From positions 2,170,001 to 2,234,000 of the forward strand of contig NZ_JBDFMQ010000001.1 of NCBI RefSeq assembly GCF_047238345.1: DNA of 64,000 nt. The letters are read 5' to 3'. This DNA comes from Shouchella sp047238345 (lineage in GTDB: Bacteria > Bacillota > Bacilli > Bacillales > Bacillaceae_D). Positions 17,936 to 25,490 of this stretch are shown here, piece after piece; the first letter of the stretch is position 1, and each line of letters opens with the position of its first letter. Both the position numbers and the translations under genes were made by a program. Under the pieces are notes generated by a model, which saw only the letters and a list, made by a program, of their open reading frames with translations, was not told where the DNA came from and made no database searches.

Positions 17936-18838
17936 TTAGTGCGTTACACTTTTGTCATAGATATCATTCGCTTTGAGAGATTCAATGAGTGTTTCACCCA
18001 TAACAGACGGTGTTGCAGCAACACGAATGCCACACGCTTCCATTGTTTTAATCTTCTCTTCCGCTGTTCCTTTACCACCAGAAATAATTGCGCCAGCGTG
18101 ACCCATGCGCTTTCCTGGAGGAGCTGTTTGACCACCGATGAATCCAACAACAGGTTTGTTCATATTTGCTTTAACCCACTCTGCTGCTTCTTCTTCAGCA
18201 GTTCCACCGATTTCACCAATCATAATAACCGCATACGTATCCGGATCATCATTAAAAAGCGATAAGACATCAATGAAGTCTGTACCGTTTACAGGGTCTC
18301 CACCAATCCCAACAGCAGAAGACTGACCAATGCCAGCAGTAGAAAGTTGGTGCACCGCTTCATACGTAAGGGTACCAGAACGAGAGACAACACCAATGTG
18401 ACCTTTTTTGTGAATATATCCAGGCATAATCCCGATTTTACATTCGTCTGGAGTGATGACACCAGGACAGTTTGGCCCGATTAATCTCGTTTTCTTTCCT
18501 TCCATGTAGCGCTTTACGTTAACCATGTCGATTACTGGAATGCCTTCTGTAATACAGATTGCGAGATCCAATTCCGCGTCTGTTGCTTCCATAATCGCAT
18601 CTGCTGCAAAAGCTGGCGGTACATAAATAACCGATGCATTTGCACCTGTAGCTTTCACTGCTTCTTCAACCGTGTTAAATACTGGAACGCCTTCGATTTC
18701 TGTTCCACCTTTACCAGGTGTCACGCCACCAACGATGTTCGTACCATATTCTAGCGCTTGCTTCGTATGAAACAAACCAGTAGCGCCAGTGATTCCTTGA
18801 ACAATGACTTTCGTCTCTTTATTAATTAAGATGCTCAT
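17936..18838 (-). CDS. sucD: Succinyl-CoA synthetase (ADP-forming) alpha subunit
   Basis: SucD with SucC interconverts succinyl-CoA and succinate with substrate-level ATP formation in the TCA cycle. The 300 residues equal the B. subtilis subunit. The CoA-binding Rossmann fold starts with VIVQGITGATGLFHTKQ, and the phosphohistidine loop is in GHAGAIISGGKGTAEEK (about residue 247). It follows sucC after 18 bases and is closed by a terminator. Confidence 0.97.
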   Translation of the reverse strand: MSILINKETKVIVQGITGATGLFHTKQALEYGTNIVGGVTPGKGGTEIEGVPVFNTVEEAVKATGANASVIYVPPAFAADAIMEATDAELDLAICITEGIPVIDMVNVKRYMEGKKTRLIGPNCPGVITPDECKIGIMPGYIHKKGHIGVVSRSGTLTYEAVHQLSTAGIGQSSAVGIGGDPVNGTDFIDVLSLFNDDPDTYAVIMIGEIGGTAEEEAAEWVKANMNKPVVGFIGGQTAPPGKRMGHAGAIISGGKGTAEEKIKTMEACGIRVAATPSVMGETLIESLKANDIYDKSVTH

Positions 18839-18856
18839 TCGTCTAGCTCCACCCTT

Positions 18857-20017
18857 CTATTTCACTAAAGCTACAATTTTTTGTGCGCCATCAGCCATTG
18901 AATCAGCGGCTGTAATGTTTAAACCTGAATCTTTAAGAAGCTGCTTACCAAGTTCCACATTTGTTCCTTCTAAACGAACAACTAATGGAATGTCAAGACC
19001 AACTTCTTTTGTAGCTGTAATGACACCTTCAGCGATGATGTCACATTTCATGATACCACCAAAAATATTAACAAAGATTCCTTTTACGTTTTCATCAGAA
19101 AGGATTAGTTTGAATGCTTCTGTTACTTTTTCAGCTGTCGCACCGCCCCCTACGTCAAGGAAGTTTGCGGGATCACCCTGATAATGTTTGATGATGTCCA
19201 TTGTAGCCATCGCAAGACCAGCTCCATTAACCATGCAGCCAATGTTTCCGTCTAGTGCAATGTAGTTTAAATCATGCTTAGAAGCTTCGATTTCTTTCAC
19301 ATCTTCTTCTTCTAAATCACGTAATTCAACGATATCTTTATGGCGGTAAAGGGCATTTGAATCAAAATTAAATTTCGCATCAAGAGCCATTACTTTACCA
19401 TCACCTGTTGTAACAAGTGGGTTAATCTCTGCGATAGACGCATCTTTATCAACAAAGACTTTATATAAGCCCATCATAAATTTAACCGCTTGACCAACAA
19501 GTTCTTTTGGAATGTTTATGTTAAAGGCAACACGTCTTGCTTGAAATCCTTGTAATCCTACAGCTGGATCAATCACTTCTTTAAAGATTTTCTCAGGTGT
19601 TGCTTCCGCCACCTCTTCAATCTCTGTTCCACCTTCTTCAGAAGCCATTAGTACCACGCTTGATGTAGCACGATCAACTACAAGTCCAATATAGTACTCG
19701 TTTTTAATATCGCACCCTTCTTCAACTAGTAAGCGCTTTACTTCTTTTCCTGCTGGTCCTGTTTGGTGTGTAACAAGTGTCTTCCCAAGAATTTCATCCG
19801 CATATGTACGAACGTCATCCAAGTTTTTTGCGACTTTAACGCCACCGGCTTTTCCACGTCCGCCCGCATGAATCTGCGCTTTTACGACAGATACAGAAGA
19901 ACCAAGTTCTTTTGCCGCCTCTACTGCTTCGTCAACAGAGAATGCTACTTTACCGTTTGGAACGGCAACTCCGTAAGAACGAAGAATTTCTTTACCCTGA
20001 TACTCATGGATATTCAT
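18857..20017 (-). CDS. sucC: Succinyl-CoA synthetase (ADP-forming) beta subunit
   Basis: SucC carries the ATP-grasp nucleotide site of succinyl-CoA synthetase. Recognisable segments are MNIHEYQGKEILRSYGV at the N-terminus, KAQIHAGGRGKAGGVK (about 46-61), EINPLVTTGDGKVMALDAK and the C-terminal GIFVNIFGGIMKCDIIAEG. Length 386 is family standard. Upstream there is an extended -10 element and a leader hairpin next to the ribosome site, suggesting an independent sucCD transcript. Confidence 0.97.
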   Translation of the reverse strand: MNIHEYQGKEILRSYGVAVPNGKVAFSVDEAVEAAKELGSSVSVVKAQIHAGGRGKAGGVKVAKNLDDVRTYADEILGKTLVTHQTGPAGKEVKRLLVEEGCDIKNEYYIGLVVDRATSSVVLMASEEGGTEIEEVAEATPEKIFKEVIDPAVGLQGFQARRVAFNINIPKELVGQAVKFMMGLYKVFVDKDASIAEINPLVTTGDGKVMALDAKFNFDSNALYRHKDIVELRDLEEEDVKEIEASKHDLNYIALDGNIGCMVNGAGLAMATMDIIKHYQGDPANFLDVGGGATAEKVTEAFKLILSDENVKGIFVNIFGGIMKCDIIAEGVITATKEVGLDIPLVVRLEGTNVELGKQLLKDSGLNITAADSMADGAQKIVALVK

Positions 20018-20040
20018 TCTCTCTCCAGCCTCCTGTTATA

Positions 20041-20065
20041 TCGTACATCCAACGCTCATGTACGA
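20041..20065 (-). other. Leader hairpin just upstream of the sucC ribosome site
   Basis: Inverted repeat TCGTACAT / ATGTACGA (8 bp, loop nine bases) lies in the sucC leader, ending a few bases before the AGGAGG-containing start region. It could tune translation or mRNA stability; no U-tract follows, so it is not a terminator. Confidence 0.5.
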
Positions 20066-20097
20066 GAATTTTCGTTACTAAGACGAAATCCTTTTTC

Positions 20098-20106
20098 ATT
20101 TTAGCA
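20098..20106 (-). promoter_or_regulatory. Extended -10 promoter element for sucCD
   Basis: Minus-strand TGC-TAAAAT forms an extended -10 box about 80 bases upstream of sucC. No good -35 hexamer was found at 17 bases, so this is a modest call. Confidence 0.45.
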
Positions 20107-20153
20107 CTTTTTTTCGTTCTTGTGGAGGGGTAAACGCTATCATTCCGACAATT

Positions 20154-20321
20154 TCATTTCTTTTCTTCTTTATTCTCCTTTTTTTCGCTTTTTTTCTTGT
20201 TATCGTCTTTCTTTTCAAACAGCTTTTTAAACCCTTTAGCTTGCTGATCTTGTTGAACGCTCGGTTGAAGCTGACCGAATTCACCTGAAAATTCCTCTTG
20301 ATGCTTTTGTTTTTTTGTCAT
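20154..20321 (-). CDS. Small Lys/Glu-rich hypothetical protein
   Basis: A 55-residue ORF begins at ATG 20321 (MTKKQKHQEEF) with a good AGGAGGC site nine bases away; the frame is open further upstream to 20381, but the site favours the shorter form. The protein is very hydrophilic: a Gln-rich middle and a C-terminal run almost wholly of Lys, Glu, Asn and Asp. There is no membrane segment or recognisable domain. B. subtilis has the FlhB-like ylqH at this position, but this protein does not resemble that family. Function unknown. Confidence 0.6.
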   Translation of the reverse strand: MTKKQKHQEEFSGEFGQLQPSVQQDQQAKGFKKLFEKKDDNKKKSEKKENKEEKK

Positions 20322-20383
20322 ACGAAAAAAGCCTCCTATTCTCTTCTTAATATGAGCAAAATAGGGGCATTTATGTAGCAATT

Positions 20384-21073
20384 TTACAGCTTGATATCAA
20401 TTGGACGCCTTTGTTTTTTCTGTTCATTTTCTAGAGCAAAATAAGCAAAAATCGTTTGGAAAACAGGGTCGTTGGCATAGTCATTTTGAAACGTTTGTAT
20501 CAACTGAAAATTTACGCCACTCTGCTGCTCACCGCCTTTTTTTCCAGCCTTACTCACGCTTTTTTCGGAGATATTTTGTTGCTTTAGCCATTGTTGTAGC
20601 TTATTTGTCATCGTTTGAACACTTGGAGTCTGGTTTTCCAATAACAGGATCCATTTAAGGTGTTCCCGGGTTACCGATACACCCCAATCACGTTTGCATA
20701 TCACTACAGCTTCGCATAGTTGTTTACGTGTTCGCCGCTCTTTTTTTCTCATTGACTCTAGCTCATCCAGCATTCGTTGAGTGAAGGCTGTGTGGGTATA
20801 ATAAAAAACTGTTAGTAATTCTTGATCAACTTTTAAATAGTCGCTTAATGCCGAAATAGAGTCAGATGGAACGATCATTTGTAGCGTTAAAACAGGTGTC
20901 ACGTGTTTAATACGAAACCAATAGCGCTTATCCACTTCTAGCGATGCGTCTAAATAAGCAACAAGACGTTGATGCTGAATCGTAATAGCCGCAAGCTTTT
21001 CTTTTGGATAAAGCATCGTAACAGTCCCAACAACATATTGATTAACGGTCCATTGACTAGTCGTGTCGTGCAT
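20384..21073 (-). CDS. Hypothetical protein at the ylqG position
   Basis: A 229-residue protein starting at MHDTTSQ, with AAGGAGGT upstream; the frame extends to a TTG at 21100 inside rnhB. No membrane segments or signal peptide are present. The N-terminal part is beta-rich (VVGTVTMLYPKEKLAAITI, then YWFRIKHVTPVLTLQMI), followed by an Arg/Lys-rich helical region (about residues 105-190). By position it corresponds to B. subtilis ylqG, whose product has been compared with hook-length-control-type proteins, but I cannot confirm homology by eye. It overlaps the neighbourhood of rnhB only in the unused upstream frame. Function unknown. Confidence 0.7.
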   Translation of the reverse strand: MHDTTSQWTVNQYVVGTVTMLYPKEKLAAITIQHQRLVAYLDASLEVDKRYWFRIKHVTPVLTLQMIVPSDSISALSDYLKVDQELLTVFYYTHTAFTQRMLDELESMRKKERRTRKQLCEAVVICKRDWGVSVTREHLKWILLLENQTPSVQTMTNKLQQWLKQQNISEKSVSKAGKKGGEQQSGVNFQLIQTFQNDYANDPVFQTIFAYFALENEQKKQRRPIDIKL

Positions 21074-21083
21074 TGCGCTTTCC

Positions 21084-21884
21084 CTACCTCCTTTGTTCAA
21101 CTAAATCCTTTACATGAATCAACGAACCTGCTTGCTCAAGGACAGGTTTGAATGAACGACGATGTTCACGTGTTAGTCCGTATGTCTGGAGCGCATCTAA
21201 ATGCTTTTTCGTTCCATATCCAGCATGGCCATCAAACCCATACTCTGGATAGGTTTTCGCTAGTTCTTCCATATAGCCGTCTCGCCAGACTTTTGCCAAT
21301 ACCGAGCTAGCGGCGATCGAGATGCTTTTTGCATCCCCTTTTATTAATGATCGCTGTGGTGTGTTCAGCTTAAGTTCAATCGCATCTAATAGAAGAAAAT
21401 CCGCTTCTACTTGTAGTTGTTGGATCGCCTCGGTCATTGCTTTTTTTGTTGCGAGTAAAATGTTTGTTTCATCAATCTCTTGTGCGGACACACTTACGAT
21501 TTGATAGGCAATTGCATGTTGTTTTATGTAGACAGCGTATTGTTCGCGCTTTTCTTTCGATAATTTTTTTGAGTCGGTCAACCCTAACAGTTTAAAGTCA
21601 GCTGGCAATATAACAGCAGCTGCTGTAACAGGACCAGCTAAAGGACCTCGTCCTACTTCATCTACTCCGCAAATCAATGAATACCCGCTATCTCGTAAGC
21701 CTTGTTCGTGAAGGCTCATTTCAACATGCATGGTTTCCAATTGCTTTCTTTGCGCCAACGCTTGATCGTATTTTTTTAGTAACGCTTGTACACCTTTTCG
21801 TTCGTCTAGTCGCAGACTGTTTACCTCTTCAGTTGTTAGTTCTTCATTATTTAATTGCTCTTTTATCGTCGAAATCGAAATCAC
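21084..21884 (-). CDS. rnhB: Ribonuclease HII
   Basis: RNase HII removes single ribonucleotides and RNA primers from DNA. The catalytic Asp-Glu pair lies in CGVDEVGRGPLAGPVTAAAV (about residues 73-90), with DSKKLSKEKRE and the later DAIEL Asp following. Length 266 compares with 255 in B. subtilis. The N-terminal extension of about 70 residues before the core is usual for Bacillus HII enzymes. It lies downstream of rbgA, although here a plus-strand transporter gene separates the two. Confidence 0.96.
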   Translation of the reverse strand: MISISTIKEQLNNEELTTEEVNSLRLDERKGVQALLKKYDQALAQRKQLETMHVEMSLHEQGLRDSGYSLICGVDEVGRGPLAGPVTAAAVILPADFKLLGLTDSKKLSKEKREQYAVYIKQHAIAYQIVSVSAQEIDETNILLATKKAMTEAIQQLQVEADFLLLDAIELKLNTPQRSLIKGDAKSISIAASSVLAKVWRDGYMEELAKTYPEYGFDGHAGYGTKKHLDALQTYGLTREHRRSFKPVLEQAGSLIHVKDLVEQRR

Positions 21885-21916
21885 GTGTTTTTTGCCCCTT
21901 AATGATTAAAAATTTA

Positions 21917-21925
21917 TGCTATAGT
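21917..21925 (+). promoter_or_regulatory. Extended -10 promoter for the TSUP permease gene
   Basis: TGC-TATAGT lies 34 bases upstream of the start codon at 21959, in the divergent rnhB spacer. An optimal -35 is not obvious at 16-18 bases. Confidence 0.5.
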
Positions 21926-21958
21926 AAAACAAGATTCAAAGAATAGGAGTTCACATGT

Positions 21959-22714
21959 ATGGCCTTAACAGAAGGGATCATTCTTATCGTGATCGGCTTT
22001 ATTGCCGGTATTATAAACACCGTATCTGCAGGGGGCTCTCTTTTGACACTACCCTTACTACTTTTTGTAGGGTTGCCTGCTACAGAAGCCAATGCAACCA
22101 ATCGTGTAGCTATTGTCGCACAAAGCATCACGTCGATCATCACATTTAAGCAAAAACAGTCGCTTCAATTAAAGCGACATGCAGCTATTTACATCGCAGC
22201 TGCTACCGGAGCGGTCTTTGGCGCTTTATCTGCTTTATCCATTAGCGATCAAGTTTTTGTGCTAATCTTAGCGCTCACCATGATTACATCCATTGTTTTT
22301 TTAATTTGGAACCCCATTCAAGCTGTAGATCAATCTGTCATCCTCACTCCACTTGTTTCTTTTATTGGTCTCGCTTTATTTGGGTTTATTGGTTTTTACA
22401 GCGGTTTTATTCAAGTTGGCGTCGGATTTTATATTATGATTCTAGCAATCTTACTATATAAAAAATCATTCGCTGAAGCAACATTAATAAAAGTGATGAT
22501 TGTTGGCATTTCTGTTTCTCTTTCCCTTGTTATTTACGCCGTTAACGGCCAAGTGAATTGGCTAGTTGGAATCGTCTTAGCTGTAGGGAATATTGCTGGT
22601 GCCTTTCTCGGAAGTCGAATGGTGTTAGGAAAGCACACACAGTGGATTCGGATTGTGCTCATTGTCACAGTTCTTATTTTGGCGATTCGCTTAATCATTG
22701 AATTTTTCTCGTAA
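21959..22714 (+). CDS. TSUP (TauE/SafE) family membrane permease
   Basis: A 251-residue integral membrane protein with about eight hydrophobic segments. The N-terminal motif GFIAGIINTVSAGGSLLTLPLL and the following GLPATEANATNRVAI are diagnostic for the TSUP/TauE-SafE family, which exports or imports sulfite, sulfonates, sulfoacetate or related organic anions. The substrate cannot be told from sequence. A second half repeat (GFIGFYSGFIQVGVGFYIM) supports the usual internal duplication. The start at 21959 has AGGAG nine bases upstream. It is on the plus strand between rnhB and rbgA, unlike the B. subtilis order, so it is a lineage-specific insertion with its own promoter and terminator. Confidence 0.88.
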   Translation: MALTEGIILIVIGFIAGIINTVSAGGSLLTLPLLLFVGLPATEANATNRVAIVAQSITSIITFKQKQSLQLKRHAAIYIAAATGAVFGALSALSISDQVFVLILALTMITSIVFLIWNPIQAVDQSVILTPLVSFIGLALFGFIGFYSGFIQVGVGFYIMILAILLYKKSFAEATLIKVMIVGISVSLSLVIYAVNGQVNWLVGIVLAVGNIAGAFLGSRMVLGKHTQWIRIVLIVTVLILAIRLIIEFFS

Positions 22715-22716
22715 AG

Positions 22717-22755
22717 AAAAAAGCACAGTTGGTCAATGGACCTTCGTGCTTTTTC
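22717..22755. terminator. Bidirectional terminator between the TSUP gene and rbgA
   Basis: AAAAAGCAC pairs with GTGCTTTTT around a 19-base loop that itself contains GGTC/GACC. A-run on one side and T-run on the other allow it to end both convergent transcripts. Confidence 0.88.
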
Positions 22756-22765
22756 CTTTTCCTAG

Positions 22766-23632
22766 CTATTCATGTTCAGGTACGTTTTCCAACGTCATCC
22801 TCCCGATCGTGCCGCTTCGTAATTCCCGCAAAACAAGCTCTGCCGTGCGTTCATAATCAATGAGACCTCCGCGTAAGATACAGCCTCGTTTGCGTCCAAT
22901 TTCATCAAACAATGCACCGATATCTTCCGTATCTACGTCTTCACTAATATCATAACGCTTTTGTAACTGAGTAGGATACGCCTGCATACAGAAACGAAGC
23001 ACAAACGCTGCCACATCACCATAATCAAGAATTTCATCTTTAATTGCGCCTGTTGCCGCCAGTCGAAATCCTACTTCCTGATCTTCAAATTTCGGCCATA
23101 AAATTCCTGGTGTATCAAGCAAATCTAAACTCGTTCCCACTTTAATCCACTGTTGCTGCTTTGTTATACCAGGACGGTCGCCTACTTTTGCTTGCCGCTT
23201 ATTAACGAGACGGTTGATAAATGTCGATTTCCCAACATTTGGTATCCCTAAAATAACGGCACGTAACGCTCTTGGCTTCATCCCTTTTGCTTCCCATTTC
23301 TTATATAAATCCTTTGCTAATGACTGGCATGCAGGGACAATTTTTTTTACCCCTTGCCCTGTTTGTGAATTCACTTCCACAACAGCATGGCCTTGGCTTT
23401 CGAAATATTGCTTCCAACGCTCCGTTTGCTTCGGATCTGCTAAGTCCGATTTATTTAATAAAATAAGGCGTGGTTTATTTTGAACAAGCTCATCAATAAC
23501 AGGGTTTTGCGAAGACAAAGGAATTCGCGCATCTAACAATTCAATGACCACATCAATCATTGAAAGCTTCTCATTTATCTCTCTACGGGCTTTTGCCATG
23601 TGCCCCGGATACCATTGAATGGTTTTCATCAT
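22766..23632 (-). CDS. rbgA: Ribosome biogenesis GTPase A (RbgA/YlqF)
   Basis: RbgA is the essential GTPase that completes the 50S subunit in Bacillus. The circularly permuted motif order is seen: G4 NKSD in LILLNKSDLAD, then G1 GIPNVGKSTFINRL, then G3 DTPG in LLDTPGILWP. The N-terminus begins with WYPGHMAKARREI, the RbgA signature. Length 288 (B. subtilis 282). It follows lepB by 12 bases and ends at the shared terminator. Confidence 0.97.
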   Translation of the reverse strand: MMKTIQWYPGHMAKARREINEKLSMIDVVIELLDARIPLSSQNPVIDELVQNKPRLILLNKSDLADPKQTERWKQYFESQGHAVVEVNSQTGQGVKKIVPACQSLAKDLYKKWEAKGMKPRALRAVILGIPNVGKSTFINRLVNKRQAKVGDRPGITKQQQWIKVGTSLDLLDTPGILWPKFEDQEVGFRLAATGAIKDEILDYGDVAAFVLRFCMQAYPTQLQKRYDISEDVDTEDIGALFDEIGRKRGCILRGGLIDYERTAELVLRELRSGTIGRMTLENVPEHE

Positions 23633-23644
23633 TACACCTACTTA

Positions 23645-24196
23645 CTAATCTACAATTGATATATTTTCAAATGGATAAAAAATGACATTCGCCTTCCCAA
23701 TGACATCTTCCTCCGATACAAGTCCAATAGCTCGACTGTCTTTGCTTAAACGACGGTTGTCTCCCATTACAAAATAAAACTTTTCTGGAATCACTGCTTC
23801 ACCAGTAATTTCTTGGAGCGTGAAATCGCCTGTTAACGGTTGACCGTGATAAAGGGTGCCCTTCAGACTGTCTAAGTATGGTTCCTCTAAAGCTTCTCCA
23901 TTAATAAATAAGGTATCCTCACGATAGACAAGCTCGTCACCTGGTAAACCAATTACGCGTTTAATATAATTCTTTCCTTCAGGGGCATGAAAGACAATAA
24001 TATCAAATCGATCTGGCTGCGAGAAGGTATATTCGATTTGATTAACAATCATCTTGTCTCCCGAATCGAGCGTTGGCTGCATCGAGTGGCCATCAACCAC
24101 AATCGGCGCCAACAAAAACATGCGGACAACAACGGTAGTCATTAATGCAATAGTGAGTATCTTCGCCCACTCAACAAGATTTGTGCGACTCTTCAT
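23645..24196 (-). CDS. lepB: Signal peptidase I
   Basis: Type I signal peptidase removes signal peptides from exported proteins. There is one N-terminal membrane anchor (about residues 11-30), the catalytic Ser38 in DGHSMQPTLDSGD and the catalytic Lys79 in YIKRVIGLPGD; box E GDNRRLSKDSRAIG is also present. ATG 24196 with AGGGAGGGG was chosen; the upstream in-frame ATG at 24223 overlaps the -10 box. The 183-residue size matches SipS-type enzymes. B. subtilis does not have it here, but other bacilli carry a lepB between rplS and rbgA. It is transcribed with rbgA, probably from the promoter just upstream. Confidence 0.95.
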   Translation of the reverse strand: MKSRTNLVEWAKILTIALMTTVVVRMFLLAPIVVDGHSMQPTLDSGDKMIVNQIEYTFSQPDRFDIIVFHAPEGKNYIKRVIGLPGDELVYREDTLFINGEALEEPYLDSLKGTLYHGQPLTGDFTLQEITGEAVIPEKFYFVMGDNRRLSKDSRAIGLVSEEDVIGKANVIFYPFENISIVD

Positions 24197-24218
24197 ATCG
24201 CGCCCCTCCCTTGCCTTT

Positions 24219-24227
24219 ATCATACCA
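24219..24227 (-). promoter_or_regulatory. Extended -10 promoter for lepB-rbgA
   Basis: Minus-strand TGG-TATGAT lies 23 bases before the lepB ATG, leaving a leader of about 15 bases that just contains the ribosome site. An ATGACC -35-like hexamer is 18 bases upstream. Confidence 0.55.
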
Positions 24228-24378
24228 TGTTTTTTGTGTGCTGGTCATCGGTTATCTGAAAGAAGCGTTCACAAAATACGGAGACCGCTTAGCATTAAAA
24301 CATTTTTTTGACGCCTTTCCCTGACGATTGTTCGCTCGTTCAGTTTCTTCCCCATGATGATCATCGCACAATTGCCAC

Positions 24379-24843
24379 TTACAAGCGCGTATCAGTTCGT
24401 TTATAAGCGGGTCGAGCAAAAAATAACGTGTATTCATAGGAAAAGAAAGGTCGCTCCATACGCTGAACACGATCAAAAAAATTCCCTTCAATTGTTTGAA
24501 TGGCTAGCATTGATACGTCCTCTACGATGCCCATATGCGTTAATTGTTCATTTCCAGTCCAACAAAAAAAGACAAGATCTCCCGGTTGTGGAAATTGGAC
24601 TGTCCGTCCATTTTCGGCCAATGTCGAAAACAAATGCCGGCACGCAGCATGCTTTCCATAAATCGCCGACAACACACCAGCTTGATGCATGATCCAAGAA
24701 ATAAAGGTTGCACACCATGGATACTCGTCTCCATTTTTAATCGAGCCGTAGTACCAATCATTGTATTTAATTTGGTTAATTGGTAATTCTTCTAGCCCGA
24801 TTTGCGACTGTTCCATTGTTAAAACAGTTTGTACGCTTGACAT
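24379..24843 (-). CDS. Small CHAP/NlpC-like cysteine amidase-type protein without signal peptide
   Basis: A 154-residue protein with the pattern of the CHAP/NlpC-P60 papain-like fold: Cys44 in EYPWCATFISWIMHQAG, a PGDLVFF strand motif, His103 in LTHMGIVEDV, and IEGN (119-121) as third polar residue. These folds usually cut peptidoglycan stem or cross-bridge peptides. No signal peptide, membrane segment or wall-binding domain is visible, so the protein seems cytoplasmic unless exported by another route. The start ATG has GGAGGT upstream. It lies alone between rplS and lepB. The true substrate is unknown. Confidence 0.72.
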   Translation of the reverse strand: MSSVQTVLTMEQSQIGLEELPINQIKYNDWYYGSIKNGDEYPWCATFISWIMHQAGVLSAIYGKHAACRHLFSTLAENGRTVQFPQPGDLVFFCWTGNEQLTHMGIVEDVSMLAIQTIEGNFFDRVQRMERPFFSYEYTLFFARPAYKRTDTRL

Positions 24844-24942
24844 ATTTTACCTCCGCTTCACGTAAACATTTTTATTGGTTTAGTGTACGCAGAAGCATGT
24901 AATATGCCTGTCCTTTTACCTATTAGCAGTTTTATTCCCAAC

Positions 24943-24972
24943 AAAAAAACGCTCCTTCTAGAAGGAACGTTC
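24943..24972 (-). terminator. Rho-independent terminator after rplS
   Basis: Minus strand: AACGTTCCTTC pairs with GAAGGAGCGTT (one G-U) around a minimal loop, followed by seven T. It ends the rplS transcript about 40 bases after the stop. Confidence 0.93.
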
Positions 24973-25011
24973 TTTTCGTTTACGGCACGACATGCCGTTA
25001 TAACGTTTTGA

Positions 25012-25359
25012 TTAGCGACGAATTTCTTTAATACGTGCTTTTTTACCACGTAGGTTACGTAGGTAGTAAAGTTTCGCACGACGTACGCGTCCTTGACGCT
25101 TCACTTCGATCTTTTCGATCTTCGGTGAATGTAGTGGGAATGTACGTTCAACACCTACACCATAAGAGATTTTGCGTGCAATAAACGTCTCACTGATACC
25201 AGTACCACGACGCTTAATGACAACACCTTCAAATAACTGAATACGCTCACGTGTACCCTCAACAACTTTTACGTGAATTGAAAGAGTATCACCAGGACGA
25301 AAATCAGGATGATCAGTACGCAACTGCTCAGTAGTGATTTCTTTAATCAGGTTGCTCAT
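25012..25359 (-). CDS. rplS: 50S ribosomal protein L19
   Basis: L19 lies at the 30S-50S interface. The 115-residue protein is the standard size, with FRPGDTLSIHVKVVEGTRERIQ and the family block VGVERTFPLHSPKIEKIEV. It has its own promoter, a structured leader and a terminator, so it can be expressed apart from trmD even though the genomic order is that of the trmD operon. ATG 25359 follows AAGGAGGGA. Confidence 0.98.
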   Translation of the reverse strand: MSNLIKEITTEQLRTDHPDFRPGDTLSIHVKVVEGTRERIQLFEGVVIKRRGTGISETFIARKISYGVGVERTFPLHSPKIEKIEVKRQGRVRRAKLYYLRNLRGKKARIKEIRR

Positions 25360-25447
25360 CGTATCGTTCCCTCCTTCCCAACAGACACTCTTGCTTCATG
25401 AAGCAGCGGAATATCGTAATCTTACTAATGATTCATCATTAGTCACA
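25360..25447 (-). ncRNA. Structured 5' leader of rplS, likely L19 leader
   Basis: The transcript from the rplS promoter begins near 25447 and carries two hairpins: a perfect 9-bp stem (ACTAATGAT/ATCATTAGT, 25424-25443) and GCTTCATGAAGC (25393-25404), followed by the ribosome site. A conserved L19 ribosomal-protein leader is known upstream of rplS in Bacillus. The position and paired structure fit that autoregulatory element; I could not align it to a model. Confidence 0.68.
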
Positions 25448-25453
25448 ACAATC

Positions 25454-25482
25454 ATCATAGCATAAACGTCGATTGGACACAA
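25454..25482 (-). promoter_or_regulatory. Sigma-A promoter for rplS
   Basis: Minus strand TTGTGT, 17-base spacer, TATGAT. It begins right at the end of argS (stop at 25491), giving rplS an independent start. Confidence 0.78.
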
Positions 25483-25490
25483 CTAGTCTG

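Noticed and set aside
24252..24491. 79-codon minus-strand ORF after the CHAP-like gene
   Set aside because: It overlaps the CHAP-like gene in another frame, has no ribosome site and no recognisable sequence.
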